This document shows, piece by piece, positions 1 through 11,890 of a stretch of 64,000 bases of DNA. The position numbers and the translations under genes are program-made. Below the pieces are notes generated by a model that saw nothing but the letters and a program-made list of their open reading frames with translations, did no database searches and was not told the origin of the DNA. Each line of letters opens with the position of its first letter. Within the stretch, counting starts at the first letter, position 1. The stretch comes from Choristoneura fumiferana (lineage: Eukaryota; Arthropoda; Insecta; Lepidoptera; Tortricidae): contig NC_133479.1 of the NCBI RefSeq assembly GCF_025370935.1, forward strand, positions 15,181,213-15,245,212, in the 5' to 3' direction.

Positions 1-330
1 CATTTTTATTAAAAGGGTCAATTAACTTTTTAGTGCTGTTATTCTATCCCGTAACTCAGGACATGTCAGTGATACACTTACAAAAGAGAGCAATTTATAA
101 TTTGGGGCCCTGGCGCTCTGAGTCTCTTCAAACATCTATCAAAGACACTCAGAGATACCACAGGAGACCGAAGAGCTGGCAGTTTCCTCGCTCAACGCAT
201 CAGTCTTGCGATCCAGCGGGGAAATGCTGCCAGCATCTTTGGTACCATGCCGCAGGGTCCATTTTTAGATTTATTATAGTTTTAGTTTATTTAATTTTAT
301 TGTACCTAATATACCTTTTTTATAATTGAA
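1..330 (+). mobile_element. Nested non-LTR retrotransposon fragments
   Basis: The first part encodes a short stretch (VIHLQKRAIYNLGP, about 67..110) like the region of CR1/Jockey-type reverse transcriptases just before their C-terminal domain. From about 160 to 320 the text changes to ggcagtttcctcgctcaacg... followed by a T-rich tail, which I read as the 3' end of a second, unrelated non-LTR element inserted into the first. Reading frames are broken throughout. Confidence 0.45.
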
Positions 331-365
331 AAATTATAATAAAATGATAAAAAAGAAAAAAAAAA

Positions 366-861
366 TTGAAGACGCGTGAATCTTTAAGATCTTTTGTTAA
401 GGAAACAGGTATCCTAACCATGCCGTCGCTGTATGTTTTTGAAATAATTATGTATGTTAGGAAGAACATATGTGATTTTCCCACTAACGTCGATAAGCGA
501 AAGGCTACTAGAAACACAGGGAAGCTTAAAGTTCCATCTTACAGACTGGCTAAAACCGAAACGACTTTTTAGTCGTTTCTGGGTAGTTGCTACGTTTTTA
601 TAATAAAATTCCAAAAAATATTACAAATGAAACGGATACGAAATTCAGATCTATGGTCAAGAAGACATTAATATCTAAGGCGTATTATAAAGTTAATGAT
701 TATATCATGGACAGGGATATTTGGAAATAATTCCGATCCGCATTAGCGATCCTTTTAAATAGCGAACCTACTGCGTTAAAAATAAAGTTGTGTTAAATAC
801 TTGTGATGTATAGATATCATTTAATAATATTGTAAATCTATTTACAAAAATACTAGAATTG
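366..861 (+). mobile_element. CR1/Jockey-like non-LTR retrotransposon, 3' end (copy A)
   Basis: The frame at 366..572 contains RESLRSF..ETGILTMPSLYVFE, matching the C-terminal region of lepidopteran CR1/Jockey-type polymerases. It continues after a frame change with VKKTLISKAYYKVNDYI near 655..710 and then 3' UTR text (attccgatccgcatt, tacttgtgatgtatagatatca). The same 3' UTR recurs at 10258 (plus) and 52900 (minus). The element is 5' truncated and frameshifted. Confidence 0.65.
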
Positions 862-1347
862 TCGTACAAATTACATATTCGTACCAAGTTTTAAGTCGAT
901 GTTATTAATCGCAGAACAGAATTCTGCGTCAGCTAAATTTCACTGAATTCACTCACCGAACTCACATAACTATGCCAAATTTTAGCTAGACCTGAAACTG
1001 ACACCACGAAGTTCGAAAAATTCTTTACAAATTTTGAAACTGCAACTTACAAACAAATGTTGTCCGATTTATCTTTATCCGATATTTTACGTGTACCGCG
1101 TCAAAGACTTCGTCATCTTAGGTAAAAAAAAAAAAAATATACATGGATGTGCACTTGTATTTGATCCACCACTGTGACCACTGTAAAAAGTATTGCGTCC
1201 CTATATGTACAGTCGAACATAACTCATGTACCACGTACTCAATTATGTATCAGGACGTAATCTTTGTGCTAACCAATGTCATGTTGACAATCCATACTCT
1301 TATCAATGAAATCATAGGGTAATTTATTATTAGAAGGTTTCACTCTG
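862..1347. other. Unassigned AT-rich stretch
   Basis: No coding frame or clear repeat is seen. A weak match to the gaggaaactgaatcacg family (also at 9860 and 24165) occurs near 1233..1320. Confidence 0.3.
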
Positions 1348-1486
1348 TACCACTACCATGAGTTTACAGTGACCGTACTCGATAGCGACGGCGTAAATTA
1401 TTCGTATGGGGAATTGTACAGCGCCTTTACAAATAATTTACGCCGTCGCTATCGAGTACGGTCACTGTTAACTCATGGTAGTGGTA
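1348..1486. repeat. Long foldback (palindrome) with 55-bp arms
   Basis: Arms 1348..1402 and 1432..1486 are nearly perfect reverse complements (left arm begins taccactaccatgag, right arm ends ctcatggtagtggta) around a 29-nt loop. The arms centre on gatagcgacggcgtaaat. It looks like a small foldback or MITE; the transcript would be a stable hairpin. Confidence 0.9.
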
Positions 1487-3194
1487 CTGGTACATAAACA
1501 TAAATCAGTTTGTTCAACTATACCTATATTAATTTTGTGATACTTTGTAACCCTAATTTAATTTCATAGTGTTGAAGGATCGAAGTGGCTAGACACGTAC
1601 GTCATATCCGTGCCCAGAAATTAATGGCTCATGTCCAGCCCATCAGCCATGTGCAGACCATAAATGTGCGCCGTAGTGCTAATCGCCAGACCATTAAAAC
1701 CCCATGAAATGCGAAATGGGTAGCTTTGATACAGCCAATTTAAAGACAGCTTGTCTAACTTTAACATTTTTGAAGTTAGTCAAATGCATCCAGTTTGTTT
1801 TCTTTTGCCTTTGTTTTTTTTGTAGCTTGTAAATGTCCCACTGCTGGGCAAAGGCCTCCCCTTTCTTCAATCACTCTTCACTATGCTGGGCATACACTGT
1901 GTTTATTTAACAGTCGTTTTTAGGGTTGCGTACCCAAGAGTCCACACGGAACCTTTTTACCGCAATTTGTGTGCTCATCTAGTCGTCGTCTGTCACACAG
2001 GTTTTACAGCCAAACGGTTGAAAATAAAGTCATAAAATTTTGACGGCATATGCAACACCTGTTGACCCATACAAGTCATAAAGATCTTCAAAAAGTATTT
2101 TGAAATCTTTTTGAAGAGAGTTCCCTTGCAACTAATGAGTACGAGAACGAATATTGAGTGTGATTATGTGGATTACACGGCTACCGAACAAGCTCTCATG
2201 GGGTGGCCGGTGGATTATTCAAGGCTCACAATGTATTATTGCATGGATAATTTTTCTCGTAACGGTATAACCCCGCTTGATACTACATTATAAGTGCTGT
2301 AGCGCATACTGTGTTGGTAAACTCACAAGTCTTGTGATGTGATGACGCGAAGTGATACCACTGATGGAAGTGATTGTACTGTGTTGTGTTCATATCACGT
2401 CCTATGGTTTATAGATATACTATGCCCTGTACGCCATATCTGCACTGGTTCTCTCTGTCGTTTGCCTGAATTTCATTATTATTATGCCATAATGTATCGC
2501 TTTACATACTTTTCATTTGTCTTAGTAATTACTCCTGAACTCCTGAACTCCTCCACGGTTAATGGTATCGACTTGAAATTTAGTACGGAAATGTACCTAG
2601 TTTGGATGACAATGCAAATGCTGTGGCAAATACAGTTAATAAAAATTACAGTCAACAAAAGCTTCTACTAAAAATGATTTTTAACAAAAACTTGTTACTT
2701 AATAAGTGTTAAATCATAAACTTGAAAACACCGGAATGCAAAATAATAAAATACTGAAAATAATACTGAAAACAAGTTGTGAAAAAAATACTTATTTAAG
2801 CTGAGGCTAACCTCAGCAAATCTGTTTGCAAAATAAAAGAAAGAAATAATGCCTGCGTCGCACCAGCGTAACGGCTTAAAAGCAACATTTACTTGGTCCT
2901 ATATTAAAAGGGCCTAAGAGAGTAATTGAGCATATCAACTGTATAAATTTGCAACGTTATTTACATTAAATTTTACGACGGCAAAATGCTGTATTTAGAT
3001 TATACTTTGTGTAAACTCGACATTATCAAAGGCGCTCAGGGTATATATTTGTATAGAGGATTAGACAACATTCAAAATATGTGAGTCGCGTGAGGTTAAC
3101 GTACGAGGTTATATGTATCAATTTTGGAGACATTGACTTCAATTTTGGCTTGATGTAAAGATGGCAATTTTTAAAAATCTTTCGGTTTTTACAA
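1487..3194. other. Intergenic, scattered repeat scraps
   Basis: About 1828..1880 has ttgtaaatgtcccactgctgggcaaaggcc, a fragment of the SINE/LINE 3' region also present at 14455 and 27520. About 1918..2055 is a decayed member of the gggttccgta family. 2798..2845 has a hairpin gctgagg-ctaa-cctcagc followed by an A-rich tail, like a retroelement 3' end. The frames at 2111 and 2339 have no recognisable product. Confidence 0.4.
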
Positions 3195-3382
3195 TGGACG
3201 CAAAAAGAGGGGTGTTATAAGTTTGACGTCAATGTCTGTATGTGGCATCGTATCTCTCAAACTCATGATTTAATTTCGTTGCGATGTTTTTTTACATGAA
3301 AGCGAGTTTCTTTGAGGTGATTCTTAGCTATTTTTGGTAAAAATCGGTTCAGCAGTTTTTGAGATATTGAACTTTGAAATGA
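3195..3382 (-). repeat. Interspersed repeat with 'ggcttgaaccgatttt'-type text
   Basis: Contains ggtaaaaatcggttcagcag followed by tttgagatattgaac, with ggggtgttataagtttgacg at its other end. Related text occurs at 5990..6160, 7970..8135 and about 58620..58895 in the opposite orientation. This is a moderately old dispersed repeat family without obvious coding. Confidence 0.55.
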
Positions 3383-3521
3383 GCATTTATTTATTTATTT
3401 GCAGTATCATTACAGGAGTAAAACCTAAGGCGATACAGAAGGCCCTTAATAATAAACAATGTCGAGGGTTATTCAATTTTTCTAATTTGGTTACATTTTT
3501 GTGACTGTACAGTCAGCATCA

Positions 3522-4246
3522 AAAGTCTTCTTCTTCGTTGTCGGATACTCTTGGCAGAGCAGTCGTGGTCACGTAGCACGTCGAACAATTCTACGCCAGT
3601 TCTCCCTGGCTGTCGCTTCTCTGGCGCAAGTGTTGAGAGGAGTATTTGTTAGGGCTTTTATCTGGTCAGTCCAGCGCATGGGAGAACGTCCTCTTGATCT
3701 TTTACCATTTACCCTTCCCTGCACCACTATTCGCTCTATAGAGTGCTCCCCACGTCGAGTCACATGTCCGAAATATCGGAGGATACGAGATCTCACTATG
3801 GATGATAGCCTCTCCTTCACCTGTAGTTCTTCCAGTATGGACAAGTTGGTACGGTGCTGAGTCCATGACACTCGAAGCTCACGTCTCCAACACCACATCT
3901 TGAGAGCGTCGATTCTTTGCCTCTCGCTTTTTTTGACTGTCCACGTTTCGGCACCATAAAGAAATATGGGGAACACTAGAGATCTTACTAGTTGGACTTT
4001 AGTAGTTTTAGTGATATTCCTGTCCCGCCATATCCTGGTCAACTTTTCCATCGCAGATCTTGTTATGGCAATTCGTCGCTTGATTTCGTCTTCGGAACCT
4101 CCAGTATTTGTGATGAGAGATCCCAAATAAATGTATGACTGTACAATTTCACAATTTGCAATAGTTATATGTGGAGCATTGTTTTGACTTCGGTCGACAA
4201 TCATCATTTTTGTTTTTTGCATCCGCATCAAAAGAAGCGGATCACT
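3522..4246 (-). mobile_element. RTE-like non-LTR retrotransposon, 5'-truncated C-terminal part
   Basis: The minus-strand frame 3569..4249 (226 codons) encodes the end of an RTE-type reverse transcriptase: YLGSLITNTGG, then KVQLVRSLVFPIFLYGAETW, MWCWRRELRVSW, YFGHVTRRGEHSIER and RGRSPMRWTDQI. The stop is followed by a short 3' UTR ending in a GAA-repeat tail at 3522. The 5' break near 4246 abuts unrelated sequence. This tail part is open without internal stops, so the insertion is fairly young. A second fragment lies at 44949. Confidence 0.88.
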
Positions 4247-4467
4247 CAATCAATATCCTGACCAAATACCACCTCGAAATCCTTCCACTCCCTACTAGAA
4301 CACATCATACAAAATCTCAAAAGCTTCGATAATACCTAAAACTCTGTGCTACCAATAATCTCCTCATCCAACCCATTCTCCACAGACAGGTACTCTATAC
4401 AAACAAACGACACAACTTAAACAATAACTCACCCCAAATTTCACACATAACACCACTATACAAAAAA

Positions 4468-4692
4468 TCACCCAGACGCAAAGTGTATATCGTAAGCACG
4501 GAGCATCTGGAGTACAACACTCCACAGGGGGTGGAGTTTAGTCCCTAGACGTCTGGTGAGCAACTCCCAGATGAGTCGGGCATGCTGCTGAGACCGGCTC
4601 GGCAGTATTCTATGAGCATTCTCCACCTCCAAAGTACAAAAGTATGCAGCTCCTTTTGATGCCGACCGTACAGTCTTTAAATGCATTAGCAA
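4468..4692 (-). pseudogene. Possible degraded reverse-transcriptase fragment
   Basis: The 74-codon frame includes KGAAYFCTLEVENAHRI, which resembles the segment of R1/I-type reverse transcriptases where a conserved LDxxNAF-type motif sits. The rest does not align by eye. The 220 bp between this and the RTE fragment is C-rich and shows no frame. Weak call. Confidence 0.3.
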
Positions 4693-5221
4693 ATGCTTTT
4701 ATTCTAGTTAGGTACTAAAAGGACTTAGGACTGACAGAAACTGGACTTGTACTGAATGGATTGGTTTTTAGCTACGTTTGATAAAAATCGGGTCGGTTTT
4801 ATGTTAGGTTATTGTGACTGTACCTACAGTCTTTAAATGCATTAGTAAAATGCTTTTATGCTACTAAAAAGACTGAAGCAGTAAAGCGATTTCTCGGAGC
4901 TTGAACACTGTTTCAGTGCTGTTAATGATATTAATTCAGTTTATCAATTTTGTTTCAACACTCCAAAGGCTGCTATTTCATTTATTTATTCGTTGGAATA
5001 AGTTCTCTATTTCTTAAAATTCATGTTTGGAAAAAATATTAATGTAATTTTGATTGAAAAGGAAATAACTTGTCGAGTGCTAATCTGATTTTCACGCGAA
5101 TTTTACCATTATGTTGAAAAAAAAGAAACATTAAACAGCCTTTATACATTACTCGTGAGACTGACTGAATAAATATTTTTTGTCAAAAAAATTTGCTATA
5201 GGTACCTACTGAAATAAAGAT

Positions 5222-5635
5222 ATGGATGAAATAGAAATAGAGATTTTAAAGAGTTCAAATCATTATAAAACCGGACCTTGTACAGAGGGCACCTTGATCA
5301 ACGATTTACTCGTATATTCGCTCATGTCCATCCGCATGCCTCTAGAGAAACGCTGTACAAAATTTGCACCGCTCTACTTCCTCTATCGTTGGGCCGAATT
5401 CGGCTTGCCTTAACTATTAGCGGGTTTTGATATTAACACTTTGACAGAGGTTTATAGGAGCTGGCACCACTGCTCGTATTGTCTGTACAAGACTGACGGT
5501 ATGCTCAACAAGGGGAGAGGCGTGCTTAGAATCCCGATTCATCTGATGTATTTCATTACGCTCACTCGTGACGAGCACCGCAATGACATTTGCGACGCAC
5601 GCTCTGAGCTTCTATTGAGTTTACATGGCTAGTAC
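5222..5635 (+). pseudogene. 137-codon frame broken by a single TAA; product unknown
   Basis: An open frame from an ATG at 5222 stops at TAA 5411..5413, continues in the same frame without another stop, and ends at 5632. The base composition is less AT-rich than the flanks and codons look host-like. The downstream half has a Cys/His cluster (WHHCSYC). I do not recognise the protein. It could be a recent pseudogene, a single-exon gene with a sequencing or natural nonsense variant, or chance. Confidence 0.35.
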
Positions 5636-5989
5636 GTGTTTTTAAATAAATGTTTTTTTAGAGAGTTTTTCTCAAACGGCTTACATGAGATAATTTGCTT
5701 AAATTTTTAAAAAGAATAATGTAATTCAGCCTAAAAGGTAGAGAAGAAATTAAGTGAGCGTTATTTTATTCGTCACTGTTAAATATTTACTTGTGTGTGT
5801 TACTGTATGAGTTCTGAATCTTTAAATTTGCCATTAACCATAAGGTCGATGTATAATATTTGACGCTTTGACTGTATAGATATTGTGTCCTACTGTACTG
5901 GACTAACAGATGTAGCGGATAATGGTTTTCCATCGTGTTTTATTGGAAGAGTTCGTATTTATCGTGTTGGCTCTCTCAATTTACTCGTA

Positions 5990-6160
5990 GCTTCTTGTCG
6001 TAGGTACAGCCGTTTTCAATATCTCAAAATTCAATATCTCAAAAACGGCTGAACCGATTTTGATAAAGCATGTCTAAGAACCATCGCTACAAAACCTACT
6101 TTGAAATAAAAAAAGCCTCATTCACACAGACACATATTTTTGAAATAACAACAACAGCAT
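5990..6160 (+). repeat. Interspersed repeat (same family as 3195)
   Basis: Carries atctcaaaaacggctgaacc followed by gattttgat and a tail with cacacagacacat. A duplicated ttcaatatctcaaaa at its start suggests a small internal duplication. Confidence 0.5.
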
Positions 6161-6637
6161 ATTCACAAATAAACTCCGTTACTTCATTCAATTAGAAGAA
6201 CTCCTTTAGAAGGGTGTGATTTTATTCCAACAAATTACTCGCAAAGTCGCACGTCAAAGGGCCCGGCTATAAACTCAAGACGGCAAAATAAACGTCAAGG
6301 AACCCTTTTAAAATTGCTACGAGTTAAGAATGCCTCGAGTCAAAACGTGCACACTCAGAGTACCAGCTCTTAGTGTCCCAGAAATTGAATTCTGCCGGGA
6401 TAGTATTGATTGCTTCGGTCTGAATCAGCCATTTTCTACCTGAGCTGTCATACCGGGGCTATGATTGGCAGCTTTAATTGGCTTAGTTCCAGAAATCTCG
6501 GAAATGTAGTGTTCTATTGAATGAAAGAGGGATTTTGTGGTGTCGGGGCAAATGTTTAGTTAAATCGTAGTTAACAAGATATTGATTCCCTGACTGCCAA
6601 GTCTATTTTCATAGTCTTGATTAAATTTATTAATATT

Positions 6638-6745
6638 ATGGGTACAAGTGACAATATTTGACCTAGTCACAAAAAAAGTAAGCAAAGCTGGTGTTTTGGC
6701 TACCGATAAACATACTTAAATAGATACGTACCTACGTACGTAGGT
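6638..6745 (-). repeat. 3' part of SINE family A, decayed
   Basis: Contains tgacctagtcacaaaaaaagtaagcaaagc and taccgataaacatacttaaata, matching the tail half of the SINEs at 17945 and 63163 in reverse orientation. The tRNA-like head is missing. Confidence 0.5.
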
Positions 6746-6904
6746 ATTTAATCAAACCAGACAAAAATAAATAATTGCATGATAGTTTACCATTATGCCG
6801 TACTGTACAGCAACACTTGTGCGGTCTCAAATCAGTCGAACTGTTTAAATAGAAATAAATCTGCCAGCCATTTAAGTTCGTATTCCTACCTGTCGGTTTT
6901 TAGA

Positions 6905-7215
6905 TTTAGCAAAACGTTGTTTCACCTACCAAGTACCTAGAGCTCGTCGTCAAGCGGGCAGTTTGGTGGCTAATTAACCAAAAAAAAAAATCTGCAATCC
7001 CCCTGGTGTTGCAGGTGTCTATGGGCGGTGGTGATCTTTTACCATCAGGAGATCCAATTGCTCGTTTGCCATCCAGTCGAATAAAAATGAAAATAATAAT
7101 AAAAAAAATTAACACACATTTTGGAGTTCCCATACATAGCTAGAACGTCGAGACTTGCATAGTTAGTATTGCACATCACTAATGTTAGGTAGCCACCAAA
7201 TTGCCCGCTTGATAA
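6905..7215 (-). repeat. Repeat with inverted flanks enclosing a non-LTR tail fragment
   Basis: 7000..7090 matches, in reverse, the text at 14128 (gtttgccatccagtcgaataaaa), a lepidopteran non-LTR 3' end. It is enclosed by imperfect inverted copies of tcaagcgggcagtttggtgg (about 6950) and ccaccaaattgcccgcttga (about 7192). This looks like an insertion into an older palindromic element. Confidence 0.5.
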
Positions 7216-9441
7216 ATAAAGTAGGTAGTGGACATTTTCTACTAGACTTTTCACACTTACTTGACTTCACGAAATAATTTTATAATGTGGCTGAGACCTC
7301 CGGTTTAAAACAGCTAAAACTTGTAACAAATACGAACAAGGTTTTCGCCTAGTTTATCGACAAAATAGAAACTGCATATAAGAAACCTGTCCATAAAAGC
7401 TACTTTTCGCGTTTGCCCCGGATTTATTATTCTTTGTTATCAGAATAATTTATCTTTATGCTTTGTAAAACTGGCCGTTACCCTATTAAAGAGGTGCTTT
7501 TGGTAATTATTTCGAATTAAGCGGCAACAATAATTTCTTTCAGGCACCTAATGGTATAATTATATAACGATTATGGTTAATAGAACTGTAGGCCTTAGGC
7601 TGCTAAAAGTTCCTATTTATTTCACATGATTGCCGTGAAATTTATGTAGGTTCTAAAGAGAGTTTTTCCAAATCTCAATTTAGTATAAGATTCACTTTAG
7701 TAGGTAATATTGAATATGGAACTGTTAATGTAGGGACTACGAGTAAATATAACTTTATTTTTCCAGAATATGATGATACAGAGGCTAATTCTTTGATTGT
7801 TTAGTTAGAATGCTAGTATCAAAAAAAATGTATAAAAGTAAAATCCAAAATCCTGCCGTGAAATAGCAGTGCTTGCACTGTCGTGTTTCGGCGTGGAGAG
7901 TACGACAACGGTGTACTAACATACGGTGTATAAGCCTAAACAACTTTGAAAATTAAATAAAAAACGAAATTGTAATATTTTCAAAGTTCAATAACTGAGA
8001 AACAGCTGAACCGATTTTGATGAAACATAATTAAACTCACTTTCATCTAAAAAACCGCATTGAAATCGCACCACAATACCACAGACAGACACATTGGCGA
8101 CAAACTTACAACACCTTTTTTTGCGTACGGGTTTAAAAATGGACTTTCGCAGCTTTTCTTCGAAGGGATATTTCCATTTTTCATAAATTAAAAAAAAAAA
8201 ACTAAAACCAGTTCCTACTCTCTAAAAGGAAAGAGAATAAAGGATAATCAGCGGAACCTTCCGGCATCTGGTACGGAGGAAAACACTGCTATTTAATAAA
8301 ATACTCTCATGCTGGTAGGAACAAGAATGATCTGTCGAATCACGCCACCTAGCGGGCGGAACAATTTGTATTGTTCCCGGTTCATTATACCCCAGCCGTG
8401 GTCGGAATGGGAAGAAGCGTACTTATTAAACGGGGAGTACGTGACTTCGCAGTAGTATCTAAGCGCCTGGTTAATTAGAGTGGGGATTTTTTTCTTTGCG
8501 TGCCTTTGCACGCACGTACCTAGTAGGTTCTTAAAATGTCACTCGTAAACTCTTTTAGTAGAAATATTTTGCGAGTATGAGGGTGTGAGTATAATATTTA
8601 AGCAGATGTAATCGATCAAGCCTCCTTCTTTACCGCTCTAAGGTTTAATGTGTTGCGCAAATTATTAGTCGACGTAGTCAGATTTATTGTTTTTTTTTCT
8701 GACGTTATAATTGGAATGAACTAGGAAAAGAAATGTAAGCTCTAATAATTATTAATCTATGACATAAAAATAAAATTGTTTATCCTGATTAAATTGCCTA
8801 GCCGAAACTACGAGCCAGAGACTTGAAATTTGGTACACATATTCCTTGAGGGTCATGCGTACGTCCCTATAAGGATAAAATAAGAGCTTAAGGCTTGTTC
8901 AACATAAATGTAAAAAAGTGTGTTTGTATGTCTTTCGATCTTCCAGGTTGCACAGGAGTGATAAGGTTTTTTACATGAACACAGTTAAAATAACTGGCTA
9001 CTTTTAACTCCTATGAGATCGCGCCATCGCGGGAAAAGCTTGTTTTATTTAGTGTTGTCCTATTGGTAAGAAAATCAAGGAAAACTAATATCGCTAGGTA
9101 CCAGGTAATCAGTAATATACCTACTTGTTAAACATACAAACTACAGTAAGTTTCCAAATAATTAAATGACCATCTTGTTAATTGGCGTTAACGTGTGTAT
9201 CAATTAGTATTTTTTCTACTCCTATAGTATAATCTGTCAATTATATGGTCAATAATTATACTACAATAACTAACGTTATAAGTCTGTTCCAAGTTCTATG
9301 CTCTATGGTGGAAATTCAGTAACATAATAACTAATAACCCATAGTAATTTTCATTATGTTACGGAACTGAGTAATAATATAATAACATTCGAATAAAGAA
9401 TACTGAAATCGATTTTGATAATCAAGTTTCCTTAAATCGAT
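7216..9441. other. Intergenic; repeat scraps only
   Basis: 7855..7915 repeats (reverse sense) the tcctgccgtgaa...cagtgcttgcactg text also seen at 14310. 7970..8135 is another member of the 3195 family. 8230..8520 is a slightly GC-richer block with a 72-codon minus-strand frame of no recognised product. 9230..9370 has repeated taacataataac runs. No gene is supported. Confidence 0.4.
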
Positions 9442-10257
9442 ACCTCCTACGTATACTGGTACAAGTGACAAATTTCTGATTTTTAGTTTTTTGCAATTTT
9501 TTCCAATTTCCTTATTTACCTACCACAAAATTATTACGATATTCCTATTAGTTTTGAAATAAAGTGACGTATATGAATGCATCTAACACCGTTTTGCTAA
9601 TCGGTAAACGTATACTGAGGCAACCGACATGCACCACTACGCGGCACCGATATTGTCGCGAAGTGTAACCAGTGTTGCCTCAGTGTACGCAGTGTAGCTA
9701 GCCGTCGCTGCGTGTGGACCGTTTAAACTGTTCTACGAACACATAATTTGATAGTATATATAAAAAAAAACATGTTTTGGTCTGACAATTGCGGAGGGCA
9801 AGACCACAATAGCCGTATTTCTCATAGACAGTCATGGAAACTAAATCCAATGTGAAACCTTTTCGTGATCTATTTCGCTATGATTTCTTTGGCAAATGTA
9901 TGGGATGTCAACATAACATTGGTAGTACAACGGTTCCACCCCAGTACCAGTACGTGATTCAGTTTCCTCGGCTATACCTACATGTACGCGTGCTAGAAAT
10001 ATAACATTGCAGTATTACATTGCATTCTGGTAGTTGAGCATCCCCAAAAAGAAGGCGAAGGCATGCATGCTTTAATTAAAATGAGAACAGTAAATTTCAA
10101 TATTAGTAACCCTAATGTGGTTTAAAGTATAGTACAGGTTTTTAATAACCCCCTATACACATTTTTTTATACACACCTAAGAAATGGTGGCTATGTATAT
10201 GGCGAAAACGGGTAAACCGTATGAAGTTATAGAAGTTTCCCAAGACTCGGAAACAGA

Positions 10258-10604
10258 CACAAAATTTAAATCTATTGTCAAGAAGACATTAATATATAAG
10301 GCGTATTATTAAAATTAATAATTATATCATGGATAGGGAAATTTGGAAATAATTCCGATCCGCATTGGCGAGTGCTTACTCCAAATAGCGAATTGAGAAC
10401 TGTTTTAAATATGTAGTTGTGCTAAATACTTGTGATGTATAGATATCACTAAAATCTGATTGTAAATCTGTTTTCAAAATATACCTAGGTTTATTGCCAG
10501 ACTCTTCTCAACAGAGGTTTTTTCGAACCGGTGGTAGATTTTTTTGACATTCATAAGTGCTTGTTACAATCTAAATTGAATAAAGATATTTTGACTTTGA
10601 CTCA
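10258..10604 (+). mobile_element. CR1/Jockey-like non-LTR 3' end (copy B)
   Basis: Closely matches copy A from caagaagacattaatat onward, then continues through the 3' UTR (gaaccggtggtagattttt, gacattcataagtgcttgtt) to a TTTGAC-repeat tail at about 10590..10604, which marks the true 3' end of the family. Confidence 0.7.
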
Positions 10605-10806
10605 ATATTTCATGTCAAAGCTTGGCTTTAGCAAAGTGCTAATCAGACTCGCGCACGAAGGGTTCCATACCATCTATACAACTTCATTAGGATTAGCAAA
10701 AAAATGGCAAAAAAATTACATTTGTTGTATGGGGGCCCCCTTAAATATTTATTCTGTTCTATTTTTTGTTATATATATATATTATATCGACTACAGTTAT
10801 ACATAA

Positions 10807-10935
10807 TCTGTGAAAATTTCAACTGTCTAACTATCATGGTTCATGAGATACAGCCTGGTGACAGACGGACGGACAGCGAAGTAGTATAAAGAAGTAGGGT
10901 TTCCGTTTATACCTACCCTTTGGGTACGGAACCCT
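10807..10935 (+). repeat. gggttccgta-family repeat fragment
   Basis: Contains ctgtgaaaatttcaactgtc, tgagatacagcctggtgaca, gacggacggacag and ends in gggtacggaaccctga. This text is a common dispersed repeat in moth genomes; related pieces lie at 31083, 34150 and 54395. Confidence 0.6.
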
Positions 10936-11890
10936 GAAGAGGCACTAAAAGCTAAACCGTCATGTGGATACAAATGGGTGCGATGCGATTATATGTATCA
11001 CATGAGGAACCTTTCACAATAAAATACGAGTACACATTTGAACAGGAATACGAATCCATTGAATGTGCTTCCATTAATTTAAAGCACTTAATACAATTAC
11101 TTTTCTTAATAAAACCATTTATATTTCAAGTGAGGTTTTTTATAAAGGTATATTTCTGTATTTTGTATAGCACGTTTAAAACATTACTAGCGGTATATTG
11201 GTACAAGTGGCATGCTAATGTTAGCGTATATTGATGCAAGTGATAAAAACGTTTATAAATCAATAGATGAAGGTAAAAGAGCATCTGTTTTATTGTTCAT
11301 TGCAAGCCATATAAGTATTTCATCTAAAAATTCATATACAATATAAAAATATCGTTAGATCAGTAATCTACGCATTACGCCGTATACTGGAGCAAGTGGT
11401 AATTAGCTCAGTATACCGCACAACTACAAGATGTAAAATACGCGTATAGTAGTGTATCTGCAATTTTCTCAAAAACTATAAGAAATTTCAAAATTCCATG
11501 AATACAGGTAGAAAGCAAATATTTTCTTTGGAACCAATGCAAAATTTTGAAAAGTTATATCATAAAATGAGAAAGTTACAGGTTTTGGAACCTTTGAACA
11601 GCTCTCCTGTAAATTTATGATTATGCACTTGTACCAGTATACGTAGGAGGTGTCGAAATATGCGTGTGCCACGTCACGTGATTGGTTGGAAATGAGTAAG
11701 AACTGCTGTAAGCCAATCACAGTCAAGGTTTATTTTTTCAAGCGAAATTTCGTAATTTAGAACACGCTGATCAAGCTCTATGGTACGAGTACGGTCGCAA
11801 ATTAAAAAATAAAATAACGCGGGAAATTAATATTTATAAAGTCAGTCTAATGCTGTTTTTGTTGGTTTAAAGTAATTAAAAATAATTAAA

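Larger units (their letters stand above)
9442..11651. mobile_element. 2.2-kb segment bounded by perfect 26-bp inverted repeats
   Basis: 9442..9467 and 11626..11651 are exact reverse complements (acctcctacgtatactggt... against ...accagtatacgtaggaggt). Partial copies of the same cgtatactggtacaagtg motif occur inside, near 11193, 11213 and 11383, and an inverted cgtatactgaggcaac pair at 9608..9690. No transposase frame is seen; part of the interior is a CR1/Jockey tail (10258..10604). It may be a non-autonomous DNA element with subterminal repeats or a pair of separate solo ends. Confidence 0.5.
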
